Positions 6,350-14,623 of a stretch of DNA of 45,936 bases are shown here, piece by piece. The stretch is from the IMG/VR virus record IMGVR_UViG_3300027413_000369, positions 1-45,936 of that record; one strand, 5' to 3'. Numbering within the stretch: the stretch's first letter is position 1; each line of letters begins with the position of its first letter. This DNA comes from a virus. The translations under genes and the position numbers were made by a program. The notes beneath the pieces are model-generated. The model was not told the origin of the DNA, did no database searches, and worked only from the letters and a program-made list of their open reading frames with translations.

Positions 6350-8618
6350 AGTTGCATTAGTAGAAACTAAACCAAGTAAGACAAATTTCAAGAGGGAGTT
6401 CGATGATGAGTTCGAGTTTGATCAGTATCAGCTCTGTTCTGACCCCTACCTTAAAAAAGTACTAAAACGAGATTGCGATATCGAGATTGATATTGACGCA
6501 TACGACTGGATTATTGTCGTAGGTAGTGATGCACTCAAGTACTTTACCTCTGTGAATTCGGTCACAGAATACTCTGGCAAGAAAGTCGAAGAGAAGTTCC
6601 TGCCTGTCATTAACCCTGCCATGCTCGCATTCAAGCCCGAAGCACAACGCACATGGGATGACTCCAAGAAAAGTATCATAGAGTACATTACTGGTGATAA
6701 GCAAGACACAGTAATTACTACATACAATGCTTGGGGTATTCAAGATACGGAGGAAGCCAATGCTTTTATACGTGCTGCTATTGACGCCCCTCTTCCTTAC
6801 GTTGCTCTTGACTCGGAAACAACCGGACTTTATCCACGTGACGGCCATATGCTTGGCATTAGTCTTAGTTATGAAGCTGATCGCGGTGCATACATAGACA
6901 CCGAGTGTTTTGATGAAGAGACAGAACAACTGTTGCAAGAGCTGTTCGATAAGAAAACAGTAATATTCCACAATGCCAAGTTCGATATGGCATTCTTTGA
7001 GTATCATTTTAACTTCAGCTTCCCTAGCTTTGAAGATACAATGCTTCTACACTACTTGATTGATGAGAACCCAGGTACTCACGGTCTAAAGCAGTTATCT
7101 ATGAAGTATACTATCTATGGTGACTATGAGAAGCCAATGTACCAGTGGATCGATAACTATCGTAAACAAAATGGTATTCTCAAAAACGACTTCAACTGGG
7201 GAGATATTCCCTTTGATGTAATGAAACTATACGCCGGTATGGATGCTGCCTGTACTTTTCTGATCTACGAAAAGTTTGTAAAGATTAAGCAGAATAAGCG
7301 TCTAGCAAAAGTGTATGATAACATACTAATTCCTGGTTGCCGTTTTCTAACGGACATCCAAGACAATGGCGTACCGTTTGATAAGCAGCGTCTGCTGAAG
7401 TCTCAGTCTCTCATGCAAGATGAGATTGATGAAGCAGTAGCGGAACTATACAAGCATCCTGCCATCAGTAAATTTGAGCAAATTAATGGAAAAGATTTTA
7501 ATCCTAACAGTACTGTTCAGCTTCGTAGTTTATTGTTTGATTTCATTGGGCTTAATCCTACTGGAAAGAAAACAGGTACAGGTGCAAACAGCACAGATGC
7601 GGAAGTTCTTGGAGAATTGGCAAGCCAATCCGAAGTCCCTGCCCTCATCCTTGCTATCCGACAAAAGTCCAAAATTAAGAATACTTATTTGGACAAAATC
7701 TTCCCGCAGTTGGACAGAGATAGCCGCTTACGCACAGGTTTTAACCTTCACGGTACAACTAGTGGGCGCCTCAGTTCTAGTGGTAAACTCAATATGCAGC
7801 AATTGCCTAGAGATAATCCCATTGTAAAAGGTTGTATCAAAGCAGCTCCAGGACACAAAATTGTAGCAATGGATTTAACCACAGCAGAGGTGTATGTAGC
7901 TGCTGTACTCGCAAAAGACAAAGCACTTATGGACGTGTTTAAGTCTGGAGGTAACTTCCACAGTGCGATTGCACACAAAGTATTTAAGCTACCTTGCGAA
8001 GTAGGTGAAGTAGCAGAATTATACAGTATGCAACGTCAGGCGGCTAAAGCCGTAACCTTTGGTATCATGTATGGTGCTGGAGCAAATAAGATTAGTGAGC
8101 AAGTCACAAAAGACAGTGGTAAACCTTTCACTAGAAACGAGGCTCAAGAAGTCATTGATGACTACTTTAAAGAGTTCCACAGATTAAAATCATGGATTGA
8201 AGAGAATCAGAAGTTCATTCAACAAAATGGTTTCATTTACAGCTTCTTCGGAAGAAAAAGGAGATTACCAAATGTCGCATCGACAGACAAAGGCATCCAG
8301 AGTCATAGCGTTAGGTCTGGTCTTAATTTTCTGGTGCAGTCTGCTGCTTCTGATATTAACCTTCTAGGTGCTATTGACATGAGTGAGTGGATCAAAGCTA
8401 CTGGTAAGAAGGCTCGTATCTTTGCTCTCGTACACGATTCCATTCTAGCCGAAGTACCAGACGATGAAGTAGAGGAATATATGGAGCAGTTGGCCAAGTT
8501 TATACAGATGGACAGAGGTATTTCTATACCAGGAGCTCCTGTAGGCTGTGACTTTGAGATTGTTCACCAAGACTACTCAGGCGGAAAATTCGAGAAAATG
8601 TATGGCGAAAAAATCTAA
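6342..8618 (+). CDS. polA: Family A DNA polymerase with 3'-5' exonuclease (758 aa)
   Basis: Replicative polymerase. The exonuclease motifs are ALDSETTGL (Exo I, near residue 155), FHNAKFDMAFF (Exo II) and YAGMDAACTFL (Exo III). The polymerase motifs are A (MDLTTAEVYVAA, with the catalytic Asp), B (RQAAKAVTFGIMYG, with R, K and YG) and C (LVHDSILAEV). No 5'-3' exonuclease domain is present; that function is the separate gene at 18491. The first 130 or so residues precede the exonuclease and contain DWIIVVGSDALKYF, then a glycine, then FLPVINPAMLAFKP, resembling the C-terminal half of family 4 uracil-DNA glycosylases, as at the N-terminus of SPO1-type polymerases. The glycosylase active site is not visible. 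Confidence 0.95.
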   Translation: MPKVALVETKPSKTNFKREFDDEFEFDQYQLCSDPYLKKVLKRDCDIEIDIDAYDWIIVVGSDALKYFTSVNSVTEYSGKKVEEKFLPVINPAMLAFKPEAQRTWDDSKKSIIEYITGDKQDTVITTYNAWGIQDTEEANAFIRAAIDAPLPYVALDSETTGLYPRDGHMLGISLSYEADRGAYIDTECFDEETEQLLQELFDKKTVIFHNAKFDMAFFEYHFNFSFPSFEDTMLLHYLIDENPGTHGLKQLSMKYTIYGDYEKPMYQWIDNYRKQNGILKNDFNWGDIPFDVMKLYAGMDAACTFLIYEKFVKIKQNKRLAKVYDNILIPGCRFLTDIQDNGVPFDKQRLLKSQSLMQDEIDEAVAELYKHPAISKFEQINGKDFNPNSTVQLRSLLFDFIGLNPTGKKTGTGANSTDAEVLGELASQSEVPALILAIRQKSKIKNTYLDKIFPQLDRDSRLRTGFNLHGTTSGRLSSSGKLNMQQLPRDNPIVKGCIKAAPGHKIVAMDLTTAEVYVAAVLAKDKALMDVFKSGGNFHSAIAHKVFKLPCEVGEVAELYSMQRQAAKAVTFGIMYGAGANKISEQVTKDSGKPFTRNEAQEVIDDYFKEFHRLKSWIEENQKFIQQNGFIYSFFGRKRRLPNVASTDKGIQSHSVRSGLNFLVQSAASDINLLGAIDMSEWIKATGKKARIFALVHDSILAEVPDDEVEEYMEQLAKFIQMDRGISIPGAPVGCDFEIVHQDYSGGKFEKMYGEKI

Positions 8619-9549
8619 AACCCTAAAGAACTACTTATATCGCGTGGATTTAGACTTAACTGGTTTATGCAATCGTACTTGTTACTTTTGTCCTCGAACC
8701 TTTAAGTCTTACCCCAATGTTAACGAGCATATGAGTTTAGAAACTATAGAGATAGTGCTATCAGAACTAAGAGCTTTTGACTTTCGTGGCGTAATAGAGT
8801 TAGCCGGTAGAGGAGAGCCTACACTACATAAAGAATTTTCAAAAGTGGTAGACTTAGTTACTCAAGAACCTCGTAAGTGGAAAGTGAGAGTAACAACCAA
8901 TGGATATAGAATAGATAAACTTTGGCCGGTATATGCTAAAATTGATGAACTAATACTTAACACTTATACTAATCAGCAAGACTCTGATTATATGAGAGAA
9001 AAGTATGTGCATCTTCCTAATGGTAAAAGAATAGAACACTACTTCAAGCCTGACACTCTTTCTATAGAGGAGATAAACAATCTAGGGCCTCAGAAAGATA
9101 CCTCCGAAGAAAACGGAGGTTATTTTACTTACTTGTTCAATAACCGAGCAGGGGTGTTCAGTGAAAAAGGTGAAACAGCAGGATGCTATCATCCAATACG
9201 CCAAATATTTATAGATTATCACGGCAATTACCAAATGTGCTGTAATGATTGGAAGTACCAAATAAAAATAGGTAATGTACACGAAAGAAGTCTAATAGAT
9301 ATGTACGAAAATGACCCTAAGATTAATAGGATACGTTGGAGACTGTTGAACAATCAAAGAAGCGCTATTCTACCTTGTAAAATGTGTGATGATCAACAAG
9401 GCGCAAGCCCGGGTACGGTAAAATGGATGAACAAAGTAAAAAATCTAGACATATACCGTCACGGAATAATACCTTCAGCTAGAGAAGGGGCTAAGTACGA
9501 TGACGAGTTGCGGGGCACAGAGATGCGTCCTATCTTCATTGAAGAATAG
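8602..9549 (+). CDS. Radical SAM protein with SPASM-type C-terminus (315 aa)
   Basis: The start is ATG 8602, which overlaps the end of the polymerase gene. The 4Fe-4S/SAM motif CxxxCxxC is Cys23, Cys27 and Cys30 (LCNRTCYFCPR). A glycine-rich AGRGEPTLHKEF element follows, as in this superfamily. The C-terminal cysteines near residues 194, 212, 213, 257 and 260 (MCCNDW, then LPCKMCDD) look like a SPASM or twitch domain holding further iron-sulfur clusters. Such enzymes often modify peptides or proteins; the substrate here is unknown. A related but diverged copy is encoded at 10708-11625, separated by two genes. Confidence 0.88.
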   Translation: MAKKSKTLKNYLYRVDLDLTGLCNRTCYFCPRTFKSYPNVNEHMSLETIEIVLSELRAFDFRGVIELAGRGEPTLHKEFSKVVDLVTQEPRKWKVRVTTNGYRIDKLWPVYAKIDELILNTYTNQQDSDYMREKYVHLPNGKRIEHYFKPDTLSIEEINNLGPQKDTSEENGGYFTYLFNNRAGVFSEKGETAGCYHPIRQIFIDYHGNYQMCCNDWKYQIKIGNVHERSLIDMYENDPKINRIRWRLLNNQRSAILPCKMCDDQQGASPGTVKWMNKVKNLDIYRHGIIPSAREGAKYDDELRGTEMRPIFIEE

Positions 9550-9550
9550 A

Positions 9551-10048
9551 ATGATAGTTACGTATAAAACTCTTCGCTCCAGCATAGAGTATCCTGTATT
9601 TTTACTACCTTCAGGAAACTGGGAGTTGCATGATGGACTCCTTTTTATCGAAGATAAGATAGTAGACGATAGAAACAAAGAAGGACGAACTCTTGGTGCT
9701 AGGCGTATGCAGACTGCTCATAAGAATATTTTACCTTTAAAGAAAATGGTTACTTCATACAACGGCATACTCAAACAGAGTAAGAAGTACTTCATAGATA
9801 ACGTAGGGACAGCTTTTGTGTACGAAAAGACACGCTTTGCAACACTAAAATACTTAAAAATTAAAAGAGTGGAGAAGAGATATGTAGCTTCACTTGTATG
9901 GGTACAAGGACATAACACTCCTTTTACCGTTCCACGCCCTCCTGAAGATGGAATGCTTTGGGCAGGGGTTTTGCACTTACATGGACTTCCGTGGGTGCTT
10001 TATGAGTACTCGGAAACGAAACTCAAAGACTCAAAAAAGAAAGTATAA
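9551..10048 (+). CDS. Conserved phage protein of unknown function (165 aa)
   Basis: The start is ATG 9551, one base after the stop of the radical SAM gene. The basic N-terminal half contains TLGARRMQTAHKN. The middle (FVYEKTRFATLKYLKIKRVEKR) is a lysine-rich strand/helix. The C-terminal part has a dense aromatic/proline stretch (PRPPEDGMLWAGVLHLHGLP) ending in a basic tail. I recall similar proteins beside phoH in marine phages but cannot assign a fold or activity. It lies between the first radical SAM gene and phoH and is clearly part of the same operon. Confidence 0.78.
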   Translation: MIVTYKTLRSSIEYPVFLLPSGNWELHDGLLFIEDKIVDDRNKEGRTLGARRMQTAHKNILPLKKMVTSYNGILKQSKKYFIDNVGTAFVYEKTRFATLKYLKIKRVEKRYVASLVWVQGHNTPFTVPRPPEDGMLWAGVLHLHGLPWVLYEYSETKLKDSKKKV

Positions 10049-10051
10049 TAT

Positions 10052-10711
10052 ATGGGAAAACGAAGAAAAACTCTTGCAGGAGTCAACTTTGAACTGCAAG
10101 AAATAGAACCTTTAACACGTAACCAGCTAAAAGCATTTGAATCTAACAAGCACCTTGTTCTGCATGGACTTGCAGGAACAGGTAAGACGTTTATATCATC
10201 GTACCTAGCATATGATGATATGGCAAAAGGAGCCTTTCAAAAGCTAGTAATTATACGAAGTGCTGTACCTACAAGAGATATTGGATTCTTGCCAGGTACA
10301 GAGAAGGAAAAAGCCTCTGTTTACGAAGAGCCTTATAAAGATATTGCTAATGATCTGTTTGGTAGAGGCGACGCCTACGAAATACTAAAACAGAAAAACT
10401 TAGTAGAGTTTATGACTACTTCATTTATACGAGGAATTACACTCAGAGATGCAGTTATTCTTATTGATGAGTGTCAAAATATGTCTTTCCATGAGTTAGA
10501 TTCTATTATTACCCGTATGGGCGAGAACTGTAGAATCATATTTTGCGGAGACTTTAGACAGGCAGATCTTAGGGCAAACGGCCTCAAAGATTTCTTCCAA
10601 GTTCTAAAACGCATGGATCTGTTTACTTTTATCGAGTTCGAGGTAGAAGATATTGTCAGATCTGAATTTGTAAAAACTTACATTATCGCAAAGAATGAAC
10701 TAGACTTATGA
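10052..10711 (+). CDS. phoH: PhoH-like P-loop ATPase (219 aa)
   Basis: The Walker A motif GLAGTGKT is at residues 39-46, preceded by the family's typical LTRNQLKAFES (a Q-motif-like element). Walker B is VILIDECQNM, and the sensor-like CGDFRQADLR follows. The length fits phage PhoH. PhoH proteins are ATPases widespread in marine phages. Their role is not settled; an RNA helicase/nuclease role is known for bacterial relatives with extra domains, which this one lacks. It is flanked by a conserved hypothetical and the second radical SAM gene, whose ATG overlaps its stop codon (ATGA). Confidence 0.93.
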   Translation: MGKRRKTLAGVNFELQEIEPLTRNQLKAFESNKHLVLHGLAGTGKTFISSYLAYDDMAKGAFQKLVIIRSAVPTRDIGFLPGTEKEKASVYEEPYKDIANDLFGRGDAYEILKQKNLVEFMTTSFIRGITLRDAVILIDECQNMSFHELDSIITRMGENCRIIFCGDFRQADLRANGLKDFFQVLKRMDLFTFIEFEVEDIVRSEFVKTYIIAKNELDL

Positions 10712-11625
10712 AGATACCCACAGTAGCAGTAGACCAGTACGACTTCTTGGAACACAGAAGAAACCAAGAAGCCGCACACTGGTCAAAGAATACCAAAGAC
10801 TCGCCTCTGCGTTCTATACTTACTGTAGAAATTAATACTACAGAGTTGTGTAATAGAACGTGTGTATTCTGCCCTAGACATGATCCAGAGGTGTTTCCTA
10901 ACCGAAACCTTCATATGACCGTAAAAGGTGCTGTTACTATTGCTGAAGAGCTTGCTTCTAATGATTTTAAAGGCAAGATATCTCTCAGCGGGTTCGGAGA
11001 GAACTTACTCAATCCTCAGTTTCCACAAATAGTATCAGCTTTTAGAGAGAATTTACCAGATGCTACTATAGAGTGCAACACTAATGGGGATAGATTGACT
11101 GGGGAGTATGCAAAAGACTTGATCTCGCTACGGGGTCTCGACATCTTGTATATTAACCTCTATGATGGTATAGAGCAGATGGAACACTTTGATGAGATCA
11201 TGAAAGATATTCCACAGGATAGATACAAGTACCGTATGCATTGGGGTGATTTTGAGAAGCATGGTTTAATTCTGAACAATCGAAGCGGAGTTATGGACTG
11301 GGTAGGAGTAGAGGAAAGCAGTGTTACTGCGTTACAAGGTAAGCCTTGCCACTACCCCTTCTATAAAATGTTTGTCGATTGGAACGGAGATGTACTGTTT
11401 TGCAGTAATGATTGGGGCAGAGAGCACGTAGTAGGTAACTTATTACAAGATTCTCTGTACGATGTATGGTTCAGTAAGCCTATGACCAAGATTCGTAAAA
11501 AACTAATGAAGGGCGATAGATCTATGTCTCCCTGCAATAAATGTAGCGTAGACGGTTCTCTCTTTGGAAAACCCTCGTTTGAGCTAGTAAAGGAGCACTA
11601 TGAAAACATTAATAACCGGGACTAG
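10708..11625 (+). CDS. Second radical SAM protein with SPASM-type C-terminus (305 aa)
   Basis: The radical SAM cysteines are Cys48, Cys52 and Cys55 (LCNRTCVFCPR). A SGFGENLLNPQF element follows at the position of AGRGEPTLHKEF in its paralogue. C-terminal cysteines are seen in GKPCHYPFY, LFCSNDWG and PCNKCSVDG, again SPASM-like. Both phage copies share the layout: cluster motif, glycine element, a (F/I)DxxG(N/D) strand before the xCxNDW motif, and a final CxxC. Substrate and product are unknown. It has an extra N-terminal extension of about 25 residues relative to the first copy. It overlaps the next gene by 26 bases. Confidence 0.88.
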   Translation: MKIPTVAVDQYDFLEHRRNQEAAHWSKNTKDSPLRSILTVEINTTELCNRTCVFCPRHDPEVFPNRNLHMTVKGAVTIAEELASNDFKGKISLSGFGENLLNPQFPQIVSAFRENLPDATIECNTNGDRLTGEYAKDLISLRGLDILYINLYDGIEQMEHFDEIMKDIPQDRYKYRMHWGDFEKHGLILNNRSGVMDWVGVEESSVTALQGKPCHYPFYKMFVDWNGDVLFCSNDWGREHVVGNLLQDSLYDVWFSKPMTKIRKKLMKGDRSMSPCNKCSVDGSLFGKPSFELVKEHYENINNRD

Positions 11626-12127
11626 TACACTTTACTCTGCCCTTAACGATCTTATACCCATTGATACCTGTCGCATTGAAGATATACTCGAAGGTAGACT
11701 AGATATTAATGAGTATGGTTGTTTCATCAACTATGCACACGTTGGATTCAAGCAAGTAGAATTGCTAGAGTATGTATTCAATGAGTGGAGATTTGATCCT
11801 AACAGGATAATTTTTAACATATCTTCTCGTGCCGCCCAACCGAATATATCCAAAGGGTATATGTATGCCGCGCAGAAAGCAGCTTTGAATCATTATGCTA
11901 ATAACTTACACTGGAATTGTCCCGATAAAAGATGTAAGATTACCACAATGGATCTAGGAGGCGTAGCATTGCGCGGTGTTCCTAGTATGCGTTGGACTAC
12001 AGTGGCGGATACTCTTCTTAGCATTATGATACAAGATTTAGAGATTCCACACATATGTATGCAAGTACCTGAAAACTATATGTCAGTGCAGGCCGCTAAA
12101 GCTGCCTTAAAAGAGGCGACTTCGTGA
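11600..12127 (+). CDS. Reduced short-chain dehydrogenase-like protein (175 aa)
   Basis: The start is ATG 11600 with AAGGAG at 11589-11594. The fold order matches short-chain dehydrogenase/reductases: a first strand LITGTS, an INYAHVG strand in the place of NNAG, IIFNISSRAA with a serine, then the catalytic-type Tyr89-x-x-x-Lys93 (YAAQK), and an MDLGGVA turn in place of the usual PG. It is only 175 residues (the family is usually about 250), and the glycine-rich GxxxGxG nucleotide loop is not intact. It may therefore be a specialised or weakened member. It sits between a radical SAM gene and the UvsW-like helicase gene, whose GTG overlaps its TGA. Confidence 0.7.
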   Translation: MKTLITGTSTLYSALNDLIPIDTCRIEDILEGRLDINEYGCFINYAHVGFKQVELLEYVFNEWRFDPNRIIFNISSRAAQPNISKGYMYAAQKAALNHYANNLHWNCPDKRCKITTMDLGGVALRGVPSMRWTTVADTLLSIMIQDLEIPHICMQVPENYMSVQAAKAALKEATS

Positions 12128-13407
12128 AAGCAGTTATAAGTCACAGAATATACATGGATTGTACCGAAGAAGTACAGGAGAGGATCGACAAAGAACTCAC
12201 TTATACTATTCCTACGCACAATCCTCTTGATCCACCTGAGGTGATTAAGAATATGGGAATCATTCGTAACGGGTTAGTCTCCTTACCTATTGGACGTACG
12301 GATTTGATACCCTCAAATTACGAAATAGTCGATAGGCGAGTAAACAAGCCTGTAGAATTTCCCGAGTTTAAGTTTGATTTACGACAGAGCCAGAAGGATG
12401 TTTATGACGCAATCGAAGATAACGCCATAATCAACGCATGGGTCAGTTGGGGTAAGACATTTACAGGTTTAGCTATTGCAGGTAAGCTTGGTCAGAAGAC
12501 ACTTGTTGTTACTCACACTGTCCCTCTGCGTAATCAGTGGGCAAAAGAAGTAGAGAAAGTCTACGGAATTAAGGCTGGCATTATAGGCAGTGGAAAGTTT
12601 GAACTTGATGCTCCTATCGTCATTGGCAATACTCAGACACTATACCGAAACGTAGACAAGATTCGTAAAGAGTTTGGCACTGTCATACTAGATGAGATGC
12701 ACCATGTTAGTAGCCCGACCTTTAGTAAGATACTAGATACAAATTACTGTAGATATAAGATAGGACTATCGGGAACTATAGAAAGAAAGGATGGAAAACA
12801 CGTTGTATTCAGAGATTACTTTGGTAATACTCTTTTCAAGCCACCCAAAGAAAACTATATGACCCCTACAGTACACATTGTACCGTCAGAGATACGATTC
12901 ATGGATGGAGCTAGAATCCCTTGGGCTAACAGAGTTACAAAGCTGGCAAATGATGAAGAGTACAGACATACAATAGCACTTTTAGCCGCAGCTTATGCCG
13001 CTAAAGGCCACAAAGTCTTAGTAGTAAGTGATAGAGTAAGTTTTTTAAAGGCTTGTTCTGAACTTACCGGAGACAAATCAATATGCGTTACTGGAGATGT
13101 ATCGCATGAGGACAGAGAGACGCTTGTAGATGAAATACTCTACGGGGATAAGAATGTTCTTTACGGAACACAGGCTATCTTCTCAGAGGGTATATCCGTA
13201 GACACACTTAGCTGTCTTATACTGGCAACCCCTGTAAACAATGAACCACTATTGACACAGTTATGTGGACGAGTGATTCGGAAAAAGGAAGGTAAGATTG
13301 ATCCTGTTATTATAGACATACATCTAAAAGGAAATACTGCTCGAAAGCAAGCCTCTAATCGTGTAGGATTCTACATGAAGCAAGGCTGGGAGATAAAACA
13401 AATATGA
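12124..13407 (+). CDS. uvsW: UvsW-like superfamily 2 DNA helicase (427 aa)
   Basis: Likely branch-migration or recombination helicase. SQKDVYDAI is the entry motif and WVSWGKTFTG (near residues 107-116) is the Walker A loop, with tryptophan in an unusual place. VVTHTVPLRNQW is motif Ia and ILDEMHHV the DEAD-like box. GLSGTIERKDG is motif III. The second RecA lobe shows VLVVSDRVSF, GTQAIFSEGISV and LCGRVIRKK (motifs IV-VI with the arginine finger region). T4 UvsW has the same architecture. GTG 12124 overlaps the preceding TGA, and the TGA overlaps the next ATG. Confidence 0.9.
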   Translation: MKAVISHRIYMDCTEEVQERIDKELTYTIPTHNPLDPPEVIKNMGIIRNGLVSLPIGRTDLIPSNYEIVDRRVNKPVEFPEFKFDLRQSQKDVYDAIEDNAIINAWVSWGKTFTGLAIAGKLGQKTLVVTHTVPLRNQWAKEVEKVYGIKAGIIGSGKFELDAPIVIGNTQTLYRNVDKIRKEFGTVILDEMHHVSSPTFSKILDTNYCRYKIGLSGTIERKDGKHVVFRDYFGNTLFKPPKENYMTPTVHIVPSEIRFMDGARIPWANRVTKLANDEEYRHTIALLAAAYAAKGHKVLVVSDRVSFLKACSELTGDKSICVTGDVSHEDRETLVDEILYGDKNVLYGTQAIFSEGISVDTLSCLILATPVNNEPLLTQLCGRVIRKKEGKIDPVIIDIHLKGNTARKQASNRVGFYMKQGWEIKQI

Positions 13408-14195
13408 TAAGACCTAAATTTACATTTGAAGATTTAGTTGCTCCTATGACAGTAGAGGCTTTTCGTAGTTCTGTCAAAGGAAAAAAGCCTATAGTACTAA
13501 GGGGTGGCAACTTTAAGAAAAACTTCTTTAGTAACATCACAACTTGGAAGAATATTTCTGAGTATGTTGCTAATGACAGGGCTTCGTCAGGGTTACAAGT
13601 AATTAAACCTGATGGCGAAAAACTCTGTATGGAACGAAACAATCTACACAGCAAGCCTCATCCTGCCTGGACTGGCCCACACTGGTATGACAAAGATATG
13701 GTAAGCAATATATGGAGTAAGGGCGGGAGTATGATTCTTACAAAAGCATCCATGCTTAGTCCTAATATATCTGCTATAGCCTCTTCTTTGGAGACTGAGT
13801 TTGCAAAGAGTGCCGCAGATGCTCACTTTTATTGCTCACCAAGAAAAAATGCTGTTTCTTTTGAAGCTCATGCAGATCATGATGATAATTTCTTAGTACA
13901 TGCAATAGGCTCAGTACATTGGAAAGTTTATGATGTATTTGCTAGAAGTGAGATGAGAGAAGGCAGAAAAACTTTTATCAGTAGAATGACAATGAAAGAT
14001 GAAGAAGCTGGCAAGTATAAAACAGTTATTGATACAATTTTACACCCAGGAGACTTATTGTATATTCCTTCAGGTATGTTCCACAAAGCTGTTCCTGAGA
14101 CTGCAAGAGTTTCTATATCTGTACCGCTGCAAGAAAATACACGTCAGCTCCCCATAAATCGTAATTATTTTGACTTTGAAAAAAATAATTCTTGA
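13404..14195 (+). CDS. JmjC/cupin-like Fe(II), 2-oxoglutarate-type oxygenase (263 aa)
   Basis: The metal triad of this fold is visible: HxD at residues 155 and 157 (FEAHADHDDNF) and a distal histidine near residue 229 in IPSGMFHKAVPE. PGDLLYIP before the last histidine is the usual cupin_4/cupin_8 strand, and VHWKVYD follows the first part. Members hydroxylate proteins, peptides or other targets using 2-oxoglutarate; the target here is unknown. The ATG overlaps the UvsW stop (ATGA). The last codons carry the -35 box of promoter P5. It closes the unusual radical SAM/SDR/oxygenase block. Confidence 0.85.
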   Translation: MIRPKFTFEDLVAPMTVEAFRSSVKGKKPIVLRGGNFKKNFFSNITTWKNISEYVANDRASSGLQVIKPDGEKLCMERNNLHSKPHPAWTGPHWYDKDMVSNIWSKGGSMILTKASMLSPNISAIASSLETEFAKSAADAHFYCSPRKNAVSFEAHADHDDNFLVHAIGSVHWKVYDVFARSEMREGRKTFISRMTMKDEEAGKYKTVIDTILHPGDLLYIPSGMFHKAVPETARVSISVPLQENTRQLPINRNYFDFEKNNS

Positions 14196-14220
14196 CAAAA
14201 AGCTTAAAAGGAAGTATAAT
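14192..14220 (+). promoter_or_regulatory. sigma70-like promoter P5
   Basis: TTGACA at 14192-14197, a 17-base spacer and TATAAT at 14215-14220, in the common AATTC context. The -35 box overlaps the stop codon of the oxygenase gene. A putative GTG start follows the -10 box by one base. Confidence 0.82.
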
Positions 14221-14221
14221 A

Positions 14222-14623
14222 GTGCTCTTATTTGATTGGAAAAAGGTTTTTGATACGGCGCAAGGAAATATTGCTACTTGTAACATGATTATGGAAATGC
14301 TGGTAAACAGTCAGATCCCTCGTAACAAGTATGACCCTATCTATAAATATTCCTATAAAGACTTTACAGGCGATAGTTTTCTTCTTCATGGAGAAATGCT
14401 TCTTTACAATTCTTATAAGTACACACAAAAAGAACTTTGCATATATTACGCACTGGCTTCTCTTAGAAGTACAGCGGATTATTTTGCAACACAAAAAACT
14501 ACGCTAGACGCACTACATTGTCCTGTGCCTCTAGAAGAAATTAACGATAACAGGCTACTCATAGTACTACCCGACGAAATAACGTTGATCTATGAAGAAG
14601 TCACACTGGAGACTATACACTAA
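14222..14623 (+). CDS. Conserved phage protein of unknown function (133 aa)
   Basis: The protein begins with LLFDWKKVFDTAQGN, which looks like a genuine conserved N-terminus. An IPRNKYDPIYK segment and a tyrosine-rich helix (LLYNSYKYTQKELCIYY) follow. GTG 14222 is preferred because AGGA at 14209-14212 lies 9 bases upstream. An alternative is TTG 14192, which overlaps the preceding stop as TTGA but has no ribosome binding site. A transcript from P5 would begin near 14227, after this GTG, so the gene is probably translated from the upstream transcript. Its TAA overlaps the next ATG, placing it directly before the single-strand binding protein. Function unknown. Confidence 0.72.
   Translation: MLLFDWKKVFDTAQGNIATCNMIMEMLVNSQIPRNKYDPIYKYSYKDFTGDSFLLHGEMLLYNSYKYTQKELCIYYALASLRSTADYFATQKTTLDALHCPVPLEEINDNRLLIVLPDEITLIYEEVTLETIH

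Noticed and set aside
6462-7007. 181-residue antisense frame in the polymerase gene
   Set aside because: It lies fully opposite a well-supported polymerase gene and has no domain pattern or translation signal.
9500-9550. Longer N-terminus for the conserved gene before phoH
   Set aside because: The upstream extension overlaps the radical SAM gene in another frame; ATG 9551 directly after that stop fits the operon style.
10044-10049. TATAAT just before phoH
   Set aside because: No TTGACA-like box lies 16-18 bases upstream; the region codes for the lysine-rich end of the previous protein.
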